Positions 10,901 through 17,207 of a stretch of 64,000 nucleotides of DNA are shown piece by piece. The stretch comes from Pseudomonas putida (GTDB lineage Bacteria > Pseudomonadota > Gammaproteobacteria > Pseudomonadales > Pseudomonadaceae): NCBI RefSeq assembly GCF_028682395.1, contig NZ_JANHLC010000006.1:124001-188000 (forward strand). The letters run 5' to 3'. The translations under genes and the position numbers were made by a program. Position 1 is the first letter of the stretch. Each line of letters starts with the position of its first letter. Below the pieces are notes generated by a model. The model was not told the origin of the DNA. It made no database searches and worked only from the letters and a program-made list of their open reading frames with translations.

Positions 10901-11561
10901 TGACGCCGAGGCACTGCTCCAGGCGCTAAACGAACGACAAGGCCAGTTGACCCAGAGCGAACAGCAATGCGCCGAACTGCGCGCACAACAGGCCGAAGAC
11001 CAGCGCCGCCAGCACGCCAACCAGGCCCTGCAGGCACAAAGCGCTGCCGCCAACGCCGAGTACCGCCGCTGGGCGCGCCTGAGCGAGCTGATCGGCTCGG
11101 CCACCGGCGATCGGTTCCGCAAGATCGCCCAGGCCTACAACCTCGACCTGCTGGTCCACCACGCCAACGCCCAGTTGCAGCAACTGGCTCGCCGCTATCG
11201 CCTCAAACGAGGTGGCAGCATGCTCGGGCTACTGGTACTGGATACGGAAATGGGCGATGAACTGCGCTCGGTGCATTCGCTGTCCGGCGGCGAAACCTTC
11301 CTGGTGTCCCTGGCGCTGGCCCTGGGCTTGGCGTCCATGGCCTCGAGTACCTTGAAGATCGAATCGCTGTTTATCGACGAAGGGTTCGGCAGCCTCGACC
11401 CACAATCGCTGCAACTGGCCATGGACGCCCTGGATGGCTTGCAGGCTCAGGGCCGCAAGGTCGCGGTGATTTCCCACGTGCAGGAAATGCATGAGCGCAT
11501 CCCGGTGCAGATTCAGGTGCGGCGCCAGGGCAACGGCCTGAGCACGCTGGAGGTGATATGA
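7917..11561 (+). CDS. sbcC: Exonuclease subunit SbcC
   Basis: A 1214-residue Rad50-type SMC ATPase, partner of SbcD. Walker A is GPTGAGKST near residue 40. Two long Gln/Glu-rich coiled-coil arms flank the zinc hook CPVCGSQEHP (about residue 607). The C-terminal half has the ABC signature HSLSGGETF and Walker B LFIDEGFGSLD. It is longer than E. coli SbcC (about 1050 residues), as is normal for pseudomonads. The coiled-coil region is extremely rich in Gln. It overlaps both sbcD and the next gene by 4 bases. Confidence 0.97.
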   Translation: MKILAIRLKNLASLAGPFELDFTAEPLASAGLFAITGPTGAGKSTLLDALCLALFGAVPRLNNIGRETKVPEVDGEISTSDPRTLLRRGTGSGFAEVDFVGIDGHRYRARWDTNRAREKPNGKLQGSRQSLYDLDQQQLLSNQSRSEYKQLIEAKLGLNFEQFTRAVMLAQSEFSAFLKADDKDRSELLEKLTNTAIYSQLGRRAFTRSKEAEDVCKQLALKAEGSAALEPEARAALDLSLEQAQAQLKLHQGQLRQLEQQQQWLNELQRLQDLQSSAAEQLLQAQQQRADQQAQRLQLSRLEQLTPQRHLFVRHTELQTQLSPLAAQMGEQRQQLESARTRADQLEQQLQTAQAQRAAAQQRRSEAAPGLRQAMETEHGLALLRDQTQQANSLRQEAEQALQLGREALQGLRARQEQSSTRLAGIAEQLAESVEWASLAEAWPLHRERLQQVLKIASRLHTGQGELPALQQRAASAEQALGEQRASLEILYREAGAEPEAVGEQVQTLASLLQDSHRQQHSLQELQRLWQAQHSLDQRLAELQQRLHEAQQQREQLNREGLEAKEQLKVAEQTLTITREVLERQRLARSASVEELRAQLQDDQPCPVCGSQEHPYHQPEALLQSLGRHDESEEAQARAQVEALKETLAQLREKAGGLIARQKEQLGQQDTLNQERQTLAPSLEAHPLYPQLADQAVDQRAAWLTLRLGQLQQRIAQDEQRQGALLALQKDAARLQQQLRASEQASQTASQQWVEQTRQLTADRQRLDEELDGFSSLLCAATLQRLRDEPTTTFMQLDRQVSQHLAYLEQQRDEQQEQSERQKTLDLQQVEQLNREHLLGERQQRCALLESQAREAQQQLEHLLAGQPSAAQWQLQLEQALDQARQTETDSAQALQAVRDQLIQLDSDLKARQERLASLEQEYRDLSNTLDEWRRQHPDLDEASLGQLLSFDDGAISALRQHLQLGETAIEQAQVRVQEREQTLHQHLAQRNGQHDAEALLQALNERQGQLTQSEQQCAELRAQQAEDQRRQHANQALQAQSAAANAEYRRWARLSELIGSATGDRFRKIAQAYNLDLLVHHANAQLQQLARRYRLKRGGSMLGLLVLDTEMGDELRSVHSLSGGETFLVSLALALGLASMASSTLKIESLFIDEGFGSLDPQSLQLAMDALDGLQAQGRKVAVISHVQEMHERIPVQIQVRRQGNGLSTLEVI

Positions 11562-12169
11562 GCACGGCGGTCCTGTACTCGTTCCGACGCTGCCCCTATG
11601 CCATTCGGGCGCGTCTGGCCCTGCGCTACAGCGGCGTGCCGGTGCACATCGAGGAAGTCAGCCTGAAGGCCAAGCCGGCGCGCCTGCTCGAGCTGTCGCC
11701 CAAGGCCACGGTACCGGTGCTGGCCTGTGCCGATGGCCAGGTGATCGAGCAGAGCCTGGAGATCATGCAGTGGGCACTGACGCACAATGATCCGGATAAC
11801 TGGCAGTTGCTGGATCAGCCAGACGCCCGGCAAGCGGGCTTGCGCCTGATTGCCGCCAACGACACGCAGTTCAAGCACTTGCTCGATGCCTACAAATACC
11901 CGGAGCGCCATCCACAGCAATCGATGCCGGCCCACCGTGAAGCGGCCAGTGCCTTTATCGCGTGCCTGGATCGCCGCCTGCAAGAGCAGGCCGGGTTGGT
12001 CGCGCCGACGCTGAGCCTGGCGGATTTCGCCCTGCTGCCTTTTGTGCGCCAGTTTGCCCATGTCGACCGTGACTGGTTTGCGCAGACGCCCTATGGGCAT
12101 CTGCAGGCCTGGCTGGCGCGACACCTGGAATCCAGGCTCTTCATCGAGAGCATGGCCAAGGTGCCCTAG
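11558..12169 (+). CDS. Glutathione S-transferase family protein
   Basis: A 203-residue protein with an N-terminal thioredoxin-fold domain that starts YSFRRCPYAIRARLAL, including the CPYAxRAR motif, the cis-Pro of TVPVL, and the glutathione gamma-Glu binding pair (EQS), followed by a helical C-terminal domain. Its ATG overlaps the sbcC stop, so it is translated from the sbcDC transcript, an arrangement common in Pseudomonas but without a known functional link. The substrate is unknown. Confidence 0.88.
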   Translation: MSTAVLYSFRRCPYAIRARLALRYSGVPVHIEEVSLKAKPARLLELSPKATVPVLACADGQVIEQSLEIMQWALTHNDPDNWQLLDQPDARQAGLRLIAANDTQFKHLLDAYKYPERHPQQSMPAHREAASAFIACLDRRLQEQAGLVAPTLSLADFALLPFVRQFAHVDRDWFAQTPYGHLQAWLARHLESRLFIESMAKVP

Positions 12170-12181
12170 GAGGCGCCTTGG
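12156..12181 (+). terminator. Hairpin at the end of the sbcDC-GST unit
   Basis: CCAAGGTGCC and GGCGCCTTGG form a 10-bp stem with one G-T pair around a 6-base loop that contains the GST stop codon. No T-run follows. It could serve both strands because a minus-strand gene ends just beyond. Confidence 0.4.
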
Positions 12182-12223
12182 TGTTCGCTGGATCAGAGGG
12201 CGCTTATGCGCAGCTCAGGCTGT

Positions 12224-12403
12224 TTACGAGTGGCTTTTGTGATCCAGGGCGGCATAGAAATTGGCGCTTTGTTGCAGGTACTTCTGGGTGTAGGAATGGC
12301 TGGACGTTTTTTTCTCGCGGGCTTCCACACTGGCGCTGGCAGGCAGGGCAACGGATGCGGAAATAGCGGAAGCGGCGATCACGGCAAAGAGATTGAAGTT
12401 CAT
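12224..12403 (-). CDS. Small exported hypothetical protein (59 aa)
   Basis: A short reading frame below the usual length cutoff. The ATG at 12403 is preceded by a good ribosome site (CGAGGG, 8 bases upstream). The first 25 residues (MNFNLFAVIAASAISASVAL, then PASASVEA) form a textbook Sec signal peptide with a cleavage site near ASA-SVE. The mature peptide of about 34 residues is polar and Ser/Lys/Gln-rich (KKTSSHSYTQKYLQQSANFY). No family was recognised. The signal peptide, ribosome site and intact frame argue that it is real; function is unknown. Confidence 0.65.
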   Translation of the reverse strand: MNFNLFAVIAASAISASVALPASASVEAREKKTSSHSYTQKYLQQSANFYAALDHKSHS

Positions 12404-12527
12404 GGCACTAACCCTCGGTTGAGCTGCTTGGTTGACCTTTGAGGCCGTGGTCCAAAACTACTCCGAGGGCGGGCACGGCTGAAATTCATTGCAGCAGTAG
12501 CCACTATCAGCGCCATCGATAGAAGCC

Positions 12528-13670
12528 CTAATGCGACAGGAACTGCAGAGCGGCAGGCGAATCGATTGCCAGGCGCTGTATCACCTCGCCCAACAGGCCC
12601 GTGGCCGGGTCGCGGGCCAGGACCACCACCTGGTTGCTGCGCTGGTTGGCCACCAGCACAAACCGGCCCGTGGGATCGAGGCTGAATTCGCGCGGCTCGA
12701 TGCCTTCCACTGAGCGCCGCTGGATTTCGTCAAGCTGGCCGCTATCAGGGTCGATGGCAAACACCAGCAGCTGGTTGGCCGTCCCGCGATTGCTGACATA
12801 TAGAAAGCGCCCATCCGCCGAGCCGTGCAAGGCGCCGGCAGCCTTGTCGGAGGCCGGCCGACCTGCGGCCAGGTCCAGCAACTGGCGGCGCTCCAGCCGG
12901 CCCTCGCGGTAGTCGAACACGGCCACCTGCGCACTGAGTTCCAGGGTCAGGTAGACATGCCGCCCCCCAACCCCGAACCACAGATGCCGCGGCCCGCTGC
13001 CCGTCGGCAGCACCACCGCCGCGGCGGCCTCCAGCGGTATGGGGTGCTCGGCCCGATAACGATAGACAAAGACCCGGTCGGCCCCCAGATCGCTGACAAA
13101 CACATAACGCCCATCGGCAGAAGACACGACCGAATGCGGGTGAGACGAAGCCTGGTGCTGGGCAGCCTGCCGTTCGCGTTGCATAACCGCCGCCAGGCGC
13201 CCGTCATCAGCCAGCTTGAGCACCGCAAGATTGCCGCCCGGCTGGGGCTGTACAGCGTAGTTAGCGACAAACAGATAGCGCTCATCGCGACTCAGGCTGG
13301 CATGGGTCGGTTCATCGCCCTGGCTGGGAACCTGGTTGAGCGGGCTTAGCCAGCGGCTCTGCGGATCGATGGCAAAACTGCTGACCCGGCCCACCGGATC
13401 GACCTGGCCCGGACCATTTTCATTGACCGCATACACGCGTCGCTGATCGGCGGACAGCACCAGCCAGGAGGGATTGGCGGTCTTGAGCACCTGCCGTGGC
13501 CGAGGATCGAGGTGGCCAGTCGCGCTATCGAAGCGAAAGCGATAGATGCCTTCGCTGGCGCCCTGGGTATAAGTCCCCACCAACAGTTCCCCGGCTGGGG
13601 TTTCAGCCGCAGGCAGGAGCAGGACGAGCACACCGCTGGCCAGTAACGACGACCAGCGGCGGCGGATCAT
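12528..13670 (-). CDS. Lactonase-family seven-bladed beta-propeller protein
   Basis: A 380-residue protein with a signal peptide (LASGVLVLLLPAAETPAG) and the pattern of the 6-phosphogluconolactonase (Pgl)/YbhE family: LLVGTYTQGASEGIYRFRFD at the N terminus, repeated blade motifs such as YLFVANYAVQPQPGGNLAVL, and the HPHSV and GSGPRHL stretches around the presumed active site. Because it is exported, its substrate is probably not cytosolic 6-phosphogluconolactone. Its ATG overlaps the stop region of the upstream minus-strand gene (shared base 13670), so the two are probably cotranscribed. Confidence 0.85.
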   Translation of the reverse strand: MIRRRWSSLLASGVLVLLLPAAETPAGELLVGTYTQGASEGIYRFRFDSATGHLDPRPRQVLKTANPSWLVLSADQRRVYAVNENGPGQVDPVGRVSSFAIDPQSRWLSPLNQVPSQGDEPTHASLSRDERYLFVANYAVQPQPGGNLAVLKLADDGRLAAVMQRERQAAQHQASSHPHSVVSSADGRYVFVSDLGADRVFVYRYRAEHPIPLEAAAAVVLPTGSGPRHLWFGVGGRHVYLTLELSAQVAVFDYREGRLERRQLLDLAAGRPASDKAAGALHGSADGRFLYVSNRGTANQLLVFAIDPDSGQLDEIQRRSVEGIEPREFSLDPTGRFVLVANQRSNQVVVLARDPATGLLGEVIQRLAIDSPAALQFLSH

Positions 13671-13963
13671 CAGAGGGTTTCGTCGCTATCGTCGTCAGTA
13701 TTGTTGCCCGAGTGCGCACTCAGGCACACCAGCCGATGCTCCCCGTTTTCGCCCAGCAGGGTCCAGCTCTGCAGGGCCGTGTCGAAGGTCGCGGCCTGGA
13801 CCTGGGCCAGACTGAACGACCACTGCTTGGCGGCGCGACCATCCATGCATTCGATCTTCAACTGGGCGTCGTCCAGCGTGAAATCAAAGGCATGCAGACC
13901 GTCGATTTCAAGCATGTCGCAGGTGTCCAGAGCATTGAGCAGGGTGTCGGTAGAGCCGGTCAT
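13670..13963 (-). CDS. Small acidic hypothetical protein (probably DUF5629)
   Basis: A 97-residue cytoplasmic acidic protein (MTGSTDTLLNALDTCDMLEI at the N terminus; tail TDDDSDETL). It has no signal peptide. It looks like the Pseudomonas-restricted DUF5629 family, recalled from memory and not checked. It lies directly upstream of the lactonase gene and probably leads that two-gene unit. Function is unknown. Confidence 0.7.
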   Translation of the reverse strand: MTGSTDTLLNALDTCDMLEIDGLHAFDFTLDDAQLKIECMDGRAAKQWSFSLAQVQAATFDTALQSWTLLGENGEHRLVCLSAHSGNNTDDDSDETL

Positions 13964-14131
13964 AACATTCAGTCACCAAAAGGAAAGCCTGCATGATAGG
14001 CCAAATCCCCTGGGCCGGCGAAACCCCTTGCATCGCGTTAACCCGCCCTTAATCCCCTGCCACCAGACTCCCTTCCTATCGAAGTACATCTCAGCAGCCC
14101 GTTGGCTCCTTTGGACGAGGTGTTCTCCCTT

Positions 14132-14157
14132 GGCGTCCCTCCCCGGACGCCTTTTTT
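14132..14157 (+). terminator. Strong intrinsic terminator with no gene in front of it
   Basis: GGCGTCC, loop CTCCCC, GGACGCC, then TTTTTT: a textbook Rho-independent terminator reading rightward. The nearest upstream plus-strand gene (GST) ends 2 kb away beyond three minus-strand genes. It therefore ends either a short non-coding RNA that starts between about 13990 and 14080, or a leader upstream of the chaperone gene. Confidence 0.75.
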
Positions 14158-14187
14158 ATGCCCGCCTTTTCTGCGTCGGGAAAGTAC

Positions 14188-14210
14188 AAAACCGCGACGC
14201 CACTCAATAG
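14188..14210 (+). promoter_or_regulatory. Shared activator box upstream of the type III chaperone gene
   Basis: AAAA (14188-14191), three bases, CGAC (14195-14198), eight bases, ATAG (14207-14210). The same spacing is found at 15868-15891 and 18368-18390 upstream of the two repeat-protein genes. A TACCCT -10-like hexamer follows 21 bases downstream (14232-14237). The layout (A-tract, GnC, A-rich half about one turn later) recalls ExsA-type sites of type III regulons; the identity of the regulator is inference. Confidence 0.6.
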
Positions 14211-14261
14211 CCGCCTACAGGCAAGGCGCCCTACCCTTGTGTTTTTGCCAAGGTGGATCTT

Positions 14262-14624
14262 ATGAGCGTGGCGTATCAGTACGTATTGAAACAACTGTGC
14301 ATGGCCCTGGATATGCCGGAGCCGCAGGAATTTGACGAGGTCACCAGCCTGCAGGTCGGCGAGCATGTCTGCCATTTGACCGAACATCCGACGGACCATC
14401 TGCTGATCTTTACACGTATCGAACCGAGCGATGGGCAGCAAGCCCAGGAACAGAACCTGTTTAGCCAGGAATTGTGCAAGCCCACGCTGGGCCTGGATGC
14501 CGAGACCGATACCCAGGTGCTATGGAACCGCCAGTCCCTGCTGCAGATGGATCGAGCGATGATTCACCACCAGCTGGAAATGCTGATCGAGGCGGCCGAA
14601 CGCCTGAGCACACCAGCAAACTGA
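14262..14624 (+). CDS. CesT-family type III secretion chaperone
   Basis: A 120-residue acidic protein. The ATG at 14262 has AAGGTGGA as ribosome site. The sequence follows the class I (CesT/Tir) chaperone pattern: an N-terminal helix, a beta-sheet ending in a hydrophobic strand, the element LGLDAETDTQVLWNRQSLLQ, and a final amphipathic helix (HHQLEMLIEAAERL). Such dimers bind the N terminus of one effector and deliver it to the secretion ATPase. It is monocistronic, with a terminator directly behind it and the shared box in front. The effector gene at 14835-15716 converges on it, making that protein the likely client. No other secretion gene is nearby. Confidence 0.8.
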   Translation: MSVAYQYVLKQLCMALDMPEPQEFDEVTSLQVGEHVCHLTEHPTDHLLIFTRIEPSDGQQAQEQNLFSQELCKPTLGLDAETDTQVLWNRQSLLQMDRAMIHHQLEMLIEAAERLSTPAN

Positions 14625-14651
14625 CTACCCACGCTGTAACAGTGCTAACAG

Positions 14652-14688
14652 TGCCTGCCCCGAACAAACGGGGCAGGCATATTTTTTT
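14652..14688 (+). terminator. Intrinsic terminator of the chaperone gene
   Basis: An 11-bp perfect stem (TGCCTGCCCCG / CGGGGCAGGCA) around a 6-base AACAAA loop, followed by TA and seven T. It lies 28 bases after the chaperone stop. Confidence 0.92.
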
Positions 14689-14834
14689 GCGGAAGATCCT
14701 CGGCCAAGCAAGGTAAGCAGGAGAGCCAAGAGTTTGACCAAGCCTCCGGCATCAAAACCATCTCAATACCCCAATCGTCCGCACCCAGCTACGGCCGATA
14801 ATTACGATGCTCAAAACAAGGCTGTCAGCCACTC

Positions 14835-15716
14835 TCAAAGCAAGGCTGTGCTCTTACCGCTCTCCTCGCTAGGCCCGTCATCGATAGATTCGACATTTTC
14901 AAGTACGTCATAAATAGGCTCTGCTTCAAGTACGTCATAAATGGGTTCTGCTTCAAGTACGTCATAAATGGGTTCTGCTTCAAGTACGTCATAAATAGGC
15001 TCTGCTTCAAGTGCGTCATAAATAGGCTCTGCTTCAAGTACGTCATAAATAGGCTCTTCTTCAAGTACGTCATAAATAGGCTCTGCTTCAAGTACGTCAT
15101 AAATAGGCTCTGCTTCAAGTACGTCATAAATGGGCTCTGCTTCAAGTACGTCATAAATGGGCTCTGCTTCAAGTACGTCATAAATAGGCTCTGCCCGCCC
15201 AGACTGAGAACCAGACACTTGCGGAAGCGGCTGCGCAGGCCGAGCATTCGATGCTCCGACGTAGACACTATTATCGCGCATCACCGCAGGCCCAGCACCG
15301 GACAGAGTTGCCGCCTTATCCTGGGTGGAGTCGGCATAGATAGCCTCGGCATAGATGTGCTCAGCCGCGCTAGCTCGAGGCTGGAAAACAGGCAATGGCG
15401 GAAGCGGCTTCGCTGGTCGGGAACTAAATATGGCCGGGACAACAGATCCAGCAGCGGGCAGCGTTACCGTCTGACCCGACAGAGATTCGCCCCCATCATT
15501 CACCAGAACGGCATTCTCACTAGAAAGAGCCTCTGGCGAAACGTCCTCCCTGCGCCGTGCCAGCTGAGCTGCACCGCCCTGATCGTTGATCATCGAAAGT
15601 TCTTTATCACTTAACGAGCCCGGGACAGCCGCAACGCGCCCGGAAACAGCATCGCCGTCTAAGGGAGCACCGTAAAATACCAAGCCTCCTACTTGGCAAG
15701 AGTTGTCAACTTTCAT
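14835..15716 (-). CDS. Putative EPIYA-class type III effector with 11 EPIYDVLEA repeats
   Basis: A 293-residue protein. The ATG at 15716 is chosen because AAGGAG lies 6 bases before it; an in-frame GTG 18 bases upstream overlaps that site. Residues 1-100 are Ser/Gly/Ala-rich and disordered-looking, as in secretion-signal regions. Residues 103-109 read KPLPPLP, matching the class I SH3 ligand pattern KxxPxxP. EHIYA (119-123) and EAIYA (124-128) come next, then eleven tandem 9-residue units EPIYDVLEA (176-274) and a 19-residue tail. EPIYA-type motifs are host tyrosine-kinase targets in CagA, Tir, Tarp and Bartonella Bep proteins. There is no signal peptide, membrane segment or enzymatic domain. 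A chaperone gene and shared promoter box support a secreted role. The host and function are unknown. Confidence 0.75.
   Translation of the reverse strand: MKVDNSCQVGGLVFYGAPLDGDAVSGRVAAVPGSLSDKELSMINDQGGAAQLARRREDVSPEALSSENAVLVNDGGESLSGQTVTLPAAGSVVPAIFSSRPAKPLPPLPVFQPRASAAEHIYAEAIYADSTQDKAATLSGAGPAVMRDNSVYVGASNARPAQPLPQVSGSQSGRAEPIYDVLEAEPIYDVLEAEPIYDVLEAEPIYDVLEAEPIYDVLEEEPIYDVLEAEPIYDALEAEPIYDVLEAEPIYDVLEAEPIYDVLEAEPIYDVLENVESIDDGPSEESGKSTALL
14895..15191 (-). repeat. Eleven tandem 27-bp units encoding EPIYDVLEA
   Basis: Eleven head-to-tail 27-bp units without spacers, in frame. Variants at protein level are few: EPIYDALEA (unit 7), LEE in unit 5, LEN in unit 11. Third-base differences also exist (for example ATAAATAGG against ATAAATGGG). 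Each unit adds one Tyr with the pattern ExxYxxL. Confidence 0.97.
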
Positions 15717-15802
15717 ATCAATCTCCTTTTTCACTTGGGAATTAAAGCCTGCCGGAAGCTCGGCAAAACACCGCGCTTCCCTGGCTCAAACGCTCAATTT
15801 CC

Positions 15803-15830
15803 CTGCCGCCGGACGTTACTCCGGCAGCAG
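15803..15830 (-). repeat. Inverted repeat in the leader of the EPIYD gene
   Basis: CTGCCGCCGGA and TCCGGCAGCAG form an 11-bp stem (one G-T pair) with a 6-base loop. It lies between zapE and the effector start, downstream of the shared box, so it falls in the effector mRNA leader; it could instead end zapE transcription. No T-run follows in either direction. Confidence 0.5.
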
Positions 15831-15867
15831 GATGGAGTGCCGAATTTAGTCCCCCCGTACTGACCCA

Positions 15868-15891
15868 CTATCAGTTCCAGTCGAGTTTATT
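15868..15891 (-). promoter_or_regulatory. Shared activator box upstream of the EPIYD-repeat gene
   Basis: On the minus strand: AATAAACTCGAC, eight bases, ATAG. CGAC to ATAG spacing is identical to the boxes at 14188 and 18368. A TAAATT -10-like hexamer (15843-15848) follows after 19 bases. The box starts about 70 bases after the zapE stop and lies about 150 bases upstream of the effector ATG, leaving a long leader. Confidence 0.6.
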
Positions 15892-15958
15892 GAACAACCC
15901 ATGGCGATCCGGGAAAGCAGGGCCTTCAAGAGCGTTCTCACGCCAAGCCCTCGTCGAC

Positions 15959-17113
15959 TCAACCCTGATCCGATACCGCAACAGCCCTCTCGCCCTCATT
16001 CTGCTGGCCAAATCGATGCAACTGCATCTCCTGCAGCCGGCTGTAGGTTCGGCGAAAGGCAAAGGCCAGATAGCCCTCGGTATAGAGCTGATCCATCGCC
16101 ACCCTGGCTTCGATATACAGGGGCACCTTGCGGTCATAGCACTCGTCCACCAGAGCGATAAAACGCCGCACGCTGTCATCATGGATGGATAACTGCGGCA
16201 ACTCGCGATCCCCGGCCTCGACCCTCTGAGCGCCATCCTCGGTACCGCGGGCGATACGTCCCGGGCGCTGGGGCGCACCCAGGGCCGGCACCTCGCTCAA
16301 CAGAATCGCCCTGAAGCGGTCGCACAGCGCCATGAAATCCATGGCCGCCAGCGGCTGCTCGCACAGTTCGCCATAGCGGCACCAGAGCACCGTCGCGCCG
16401 GCCTGCACCACTGACAAGCGGCGATAGCCCACCTCGATAGGCGCCGAAGAAACCACCTCACCCTGCGTCAGCCGGGCGAAGACCTCGGCCAGGGCACTTG
16501 GCTGCCCCGGCTCGCAGACCCAATAACGTGGCTCGGCCTGGCCAGGATGCAGGCGGTGGTCCTCGCCACCGTCGACGCAGACCACCTGCATATGCCGTTC
16601 GATCGCGGCAATCGCCGGCATAAAGCGCTCGCGATTGAAACCGTCGGCATACAGCTGCTCAGGCGGCTGATTGGATGTACAGACCAGCACCACGCCCTGC
16701 TCGAACATGACCTGGAACAGCCGGCCAAGAATGATCGCATCGCCGATATCGTTGACAAACAGCTCGTCGAAACACAGCACCCGCACTTCCTGGCTCAGCT
16801 CGCGGGCCAGGGCCTGCAGCGGATCGGCGGTGCCCGTCAACTGAAAGGAGCGCTGATGCACCCAGCCCATGAAGTGGTGGAAATGCTGGCGGCGCGACGG
16901 CACGCGCAAGGTGCGATGGAACTGGTCCATCAACCAGGTCTTGCCACGCCCCACCGGCCCCCAGAGGTAAACACCCTGGGGGGTATGGCCCTGATGCAGG
17001 GCCTCGTGGCAACGTTGCAGGGCCTGCACGGCCTGCCATTGCGAGGGGTCATGCACAAACCCCTGTTGTTCGACCGCCTGTTGCCAGGCAGCCAGTGGTG
17101 AGTCAACGATCAT
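15959..17113 (-). CDS. zapE: ZapE/AFG1-family AAA+ ATPase
   Basis: A 384-residue P-loop ATPase: Walker A GPVGRGKTWLMD at about residue 55, Walker B VLCFDELFVNDIGDA, sensor CTSNQPPEQLYADGFNRERF, and the C-terminal family end (LYTEGYLAFAFRRTYSRLQE). ZapE acts on the Z-ring in late division and under low oxygen; the mitochondrial homologue AFG1 is a membrane protein chaperone. Pseudomonads often carry two family members, and this one is not beside ribosomal protein genes rplM-rpsI, so it may be the second copy (inference). It separates the two repeat-protein genes and is probably ancestral chromosome. Confidence 0.85.
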   Translation of the reverse strand: MIVDSPLAAWQQAVEQQGFVHDPSQWQAVQALQRCHEALHQGHTPQGVYLWGPVGRGKTWLMDQFHRTLRVPSRRQHFHHFMGWVHQRSFQLTGTADPLQALARELSQEVRVLCFDELFVNDIGDAIILGRLFQVMFEQGVVLVCTSNQPPEQLYADGFNRERFMPAIAAIERHMQVVCVDGGEDHRLHPGQAEPRYWVCEPGQPSALAEVFARLTQGEVVSSAPIEVGYRRLSVVQAGATVLWCRYGELCEQPLAAMDFMALCDRFRAILLSEVPALGAPQRPGRIARGTEDGAQRVEAGDRELPQLSIHDDSVRRFIALVDECYDRKVPLYIEARVAMDQLYTEGYLAFAFRRTYSRLQEMQLHRFGQQNEGERAVAVSDQG

Positions 17114-17153
17114 GATCAGCAGCCAACGGCCCAGAGAAGCGGCTCAGTATCGC

Positions 17154-17186
17154 TCGCCAAGCAAGCCTTTGCTGCCTGCTTGGCGA
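17154..17186 (-). repeat. Inverted repeat between the second repeat gene and zapE
   Basis: TCGCCAAGCA and TGCTTGGCGA, perfect 10-bp arms around a 13-base loop, 22 bases beyond the end of the 17208-18305 gene and 40 bases before the zapE start. It may be a terminator without T-run or an operator of zapE. Confidence 0.5.
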
Positions 17187-17207
17187 TTTGCTGCGCGAAT
17201 ATTTGCC

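Noticed and set aside
14895..15191. CRISPR-like appearance of the 27-bp array
   Set aside because: Units are contiguous with no spacers, keep one reading frame and code for a regular peptide; no cas genes are near.
14825..15268. Minus-strand alternative frame with MTYLKQS repeats
   Set aside because: A frame shadow of the EPIYD array; no ribosome site, and the EPIYD frame has AAGGAG, longer non-repeat flanks and plausible composition.
15868..15891. Pseudomonas syringae-type hrp box (GGAACT in the same region)
   Set aside because: GGAAC is present but no CCACNNA follows at 15-17 bases, and the other two promoters lack GGAAC.
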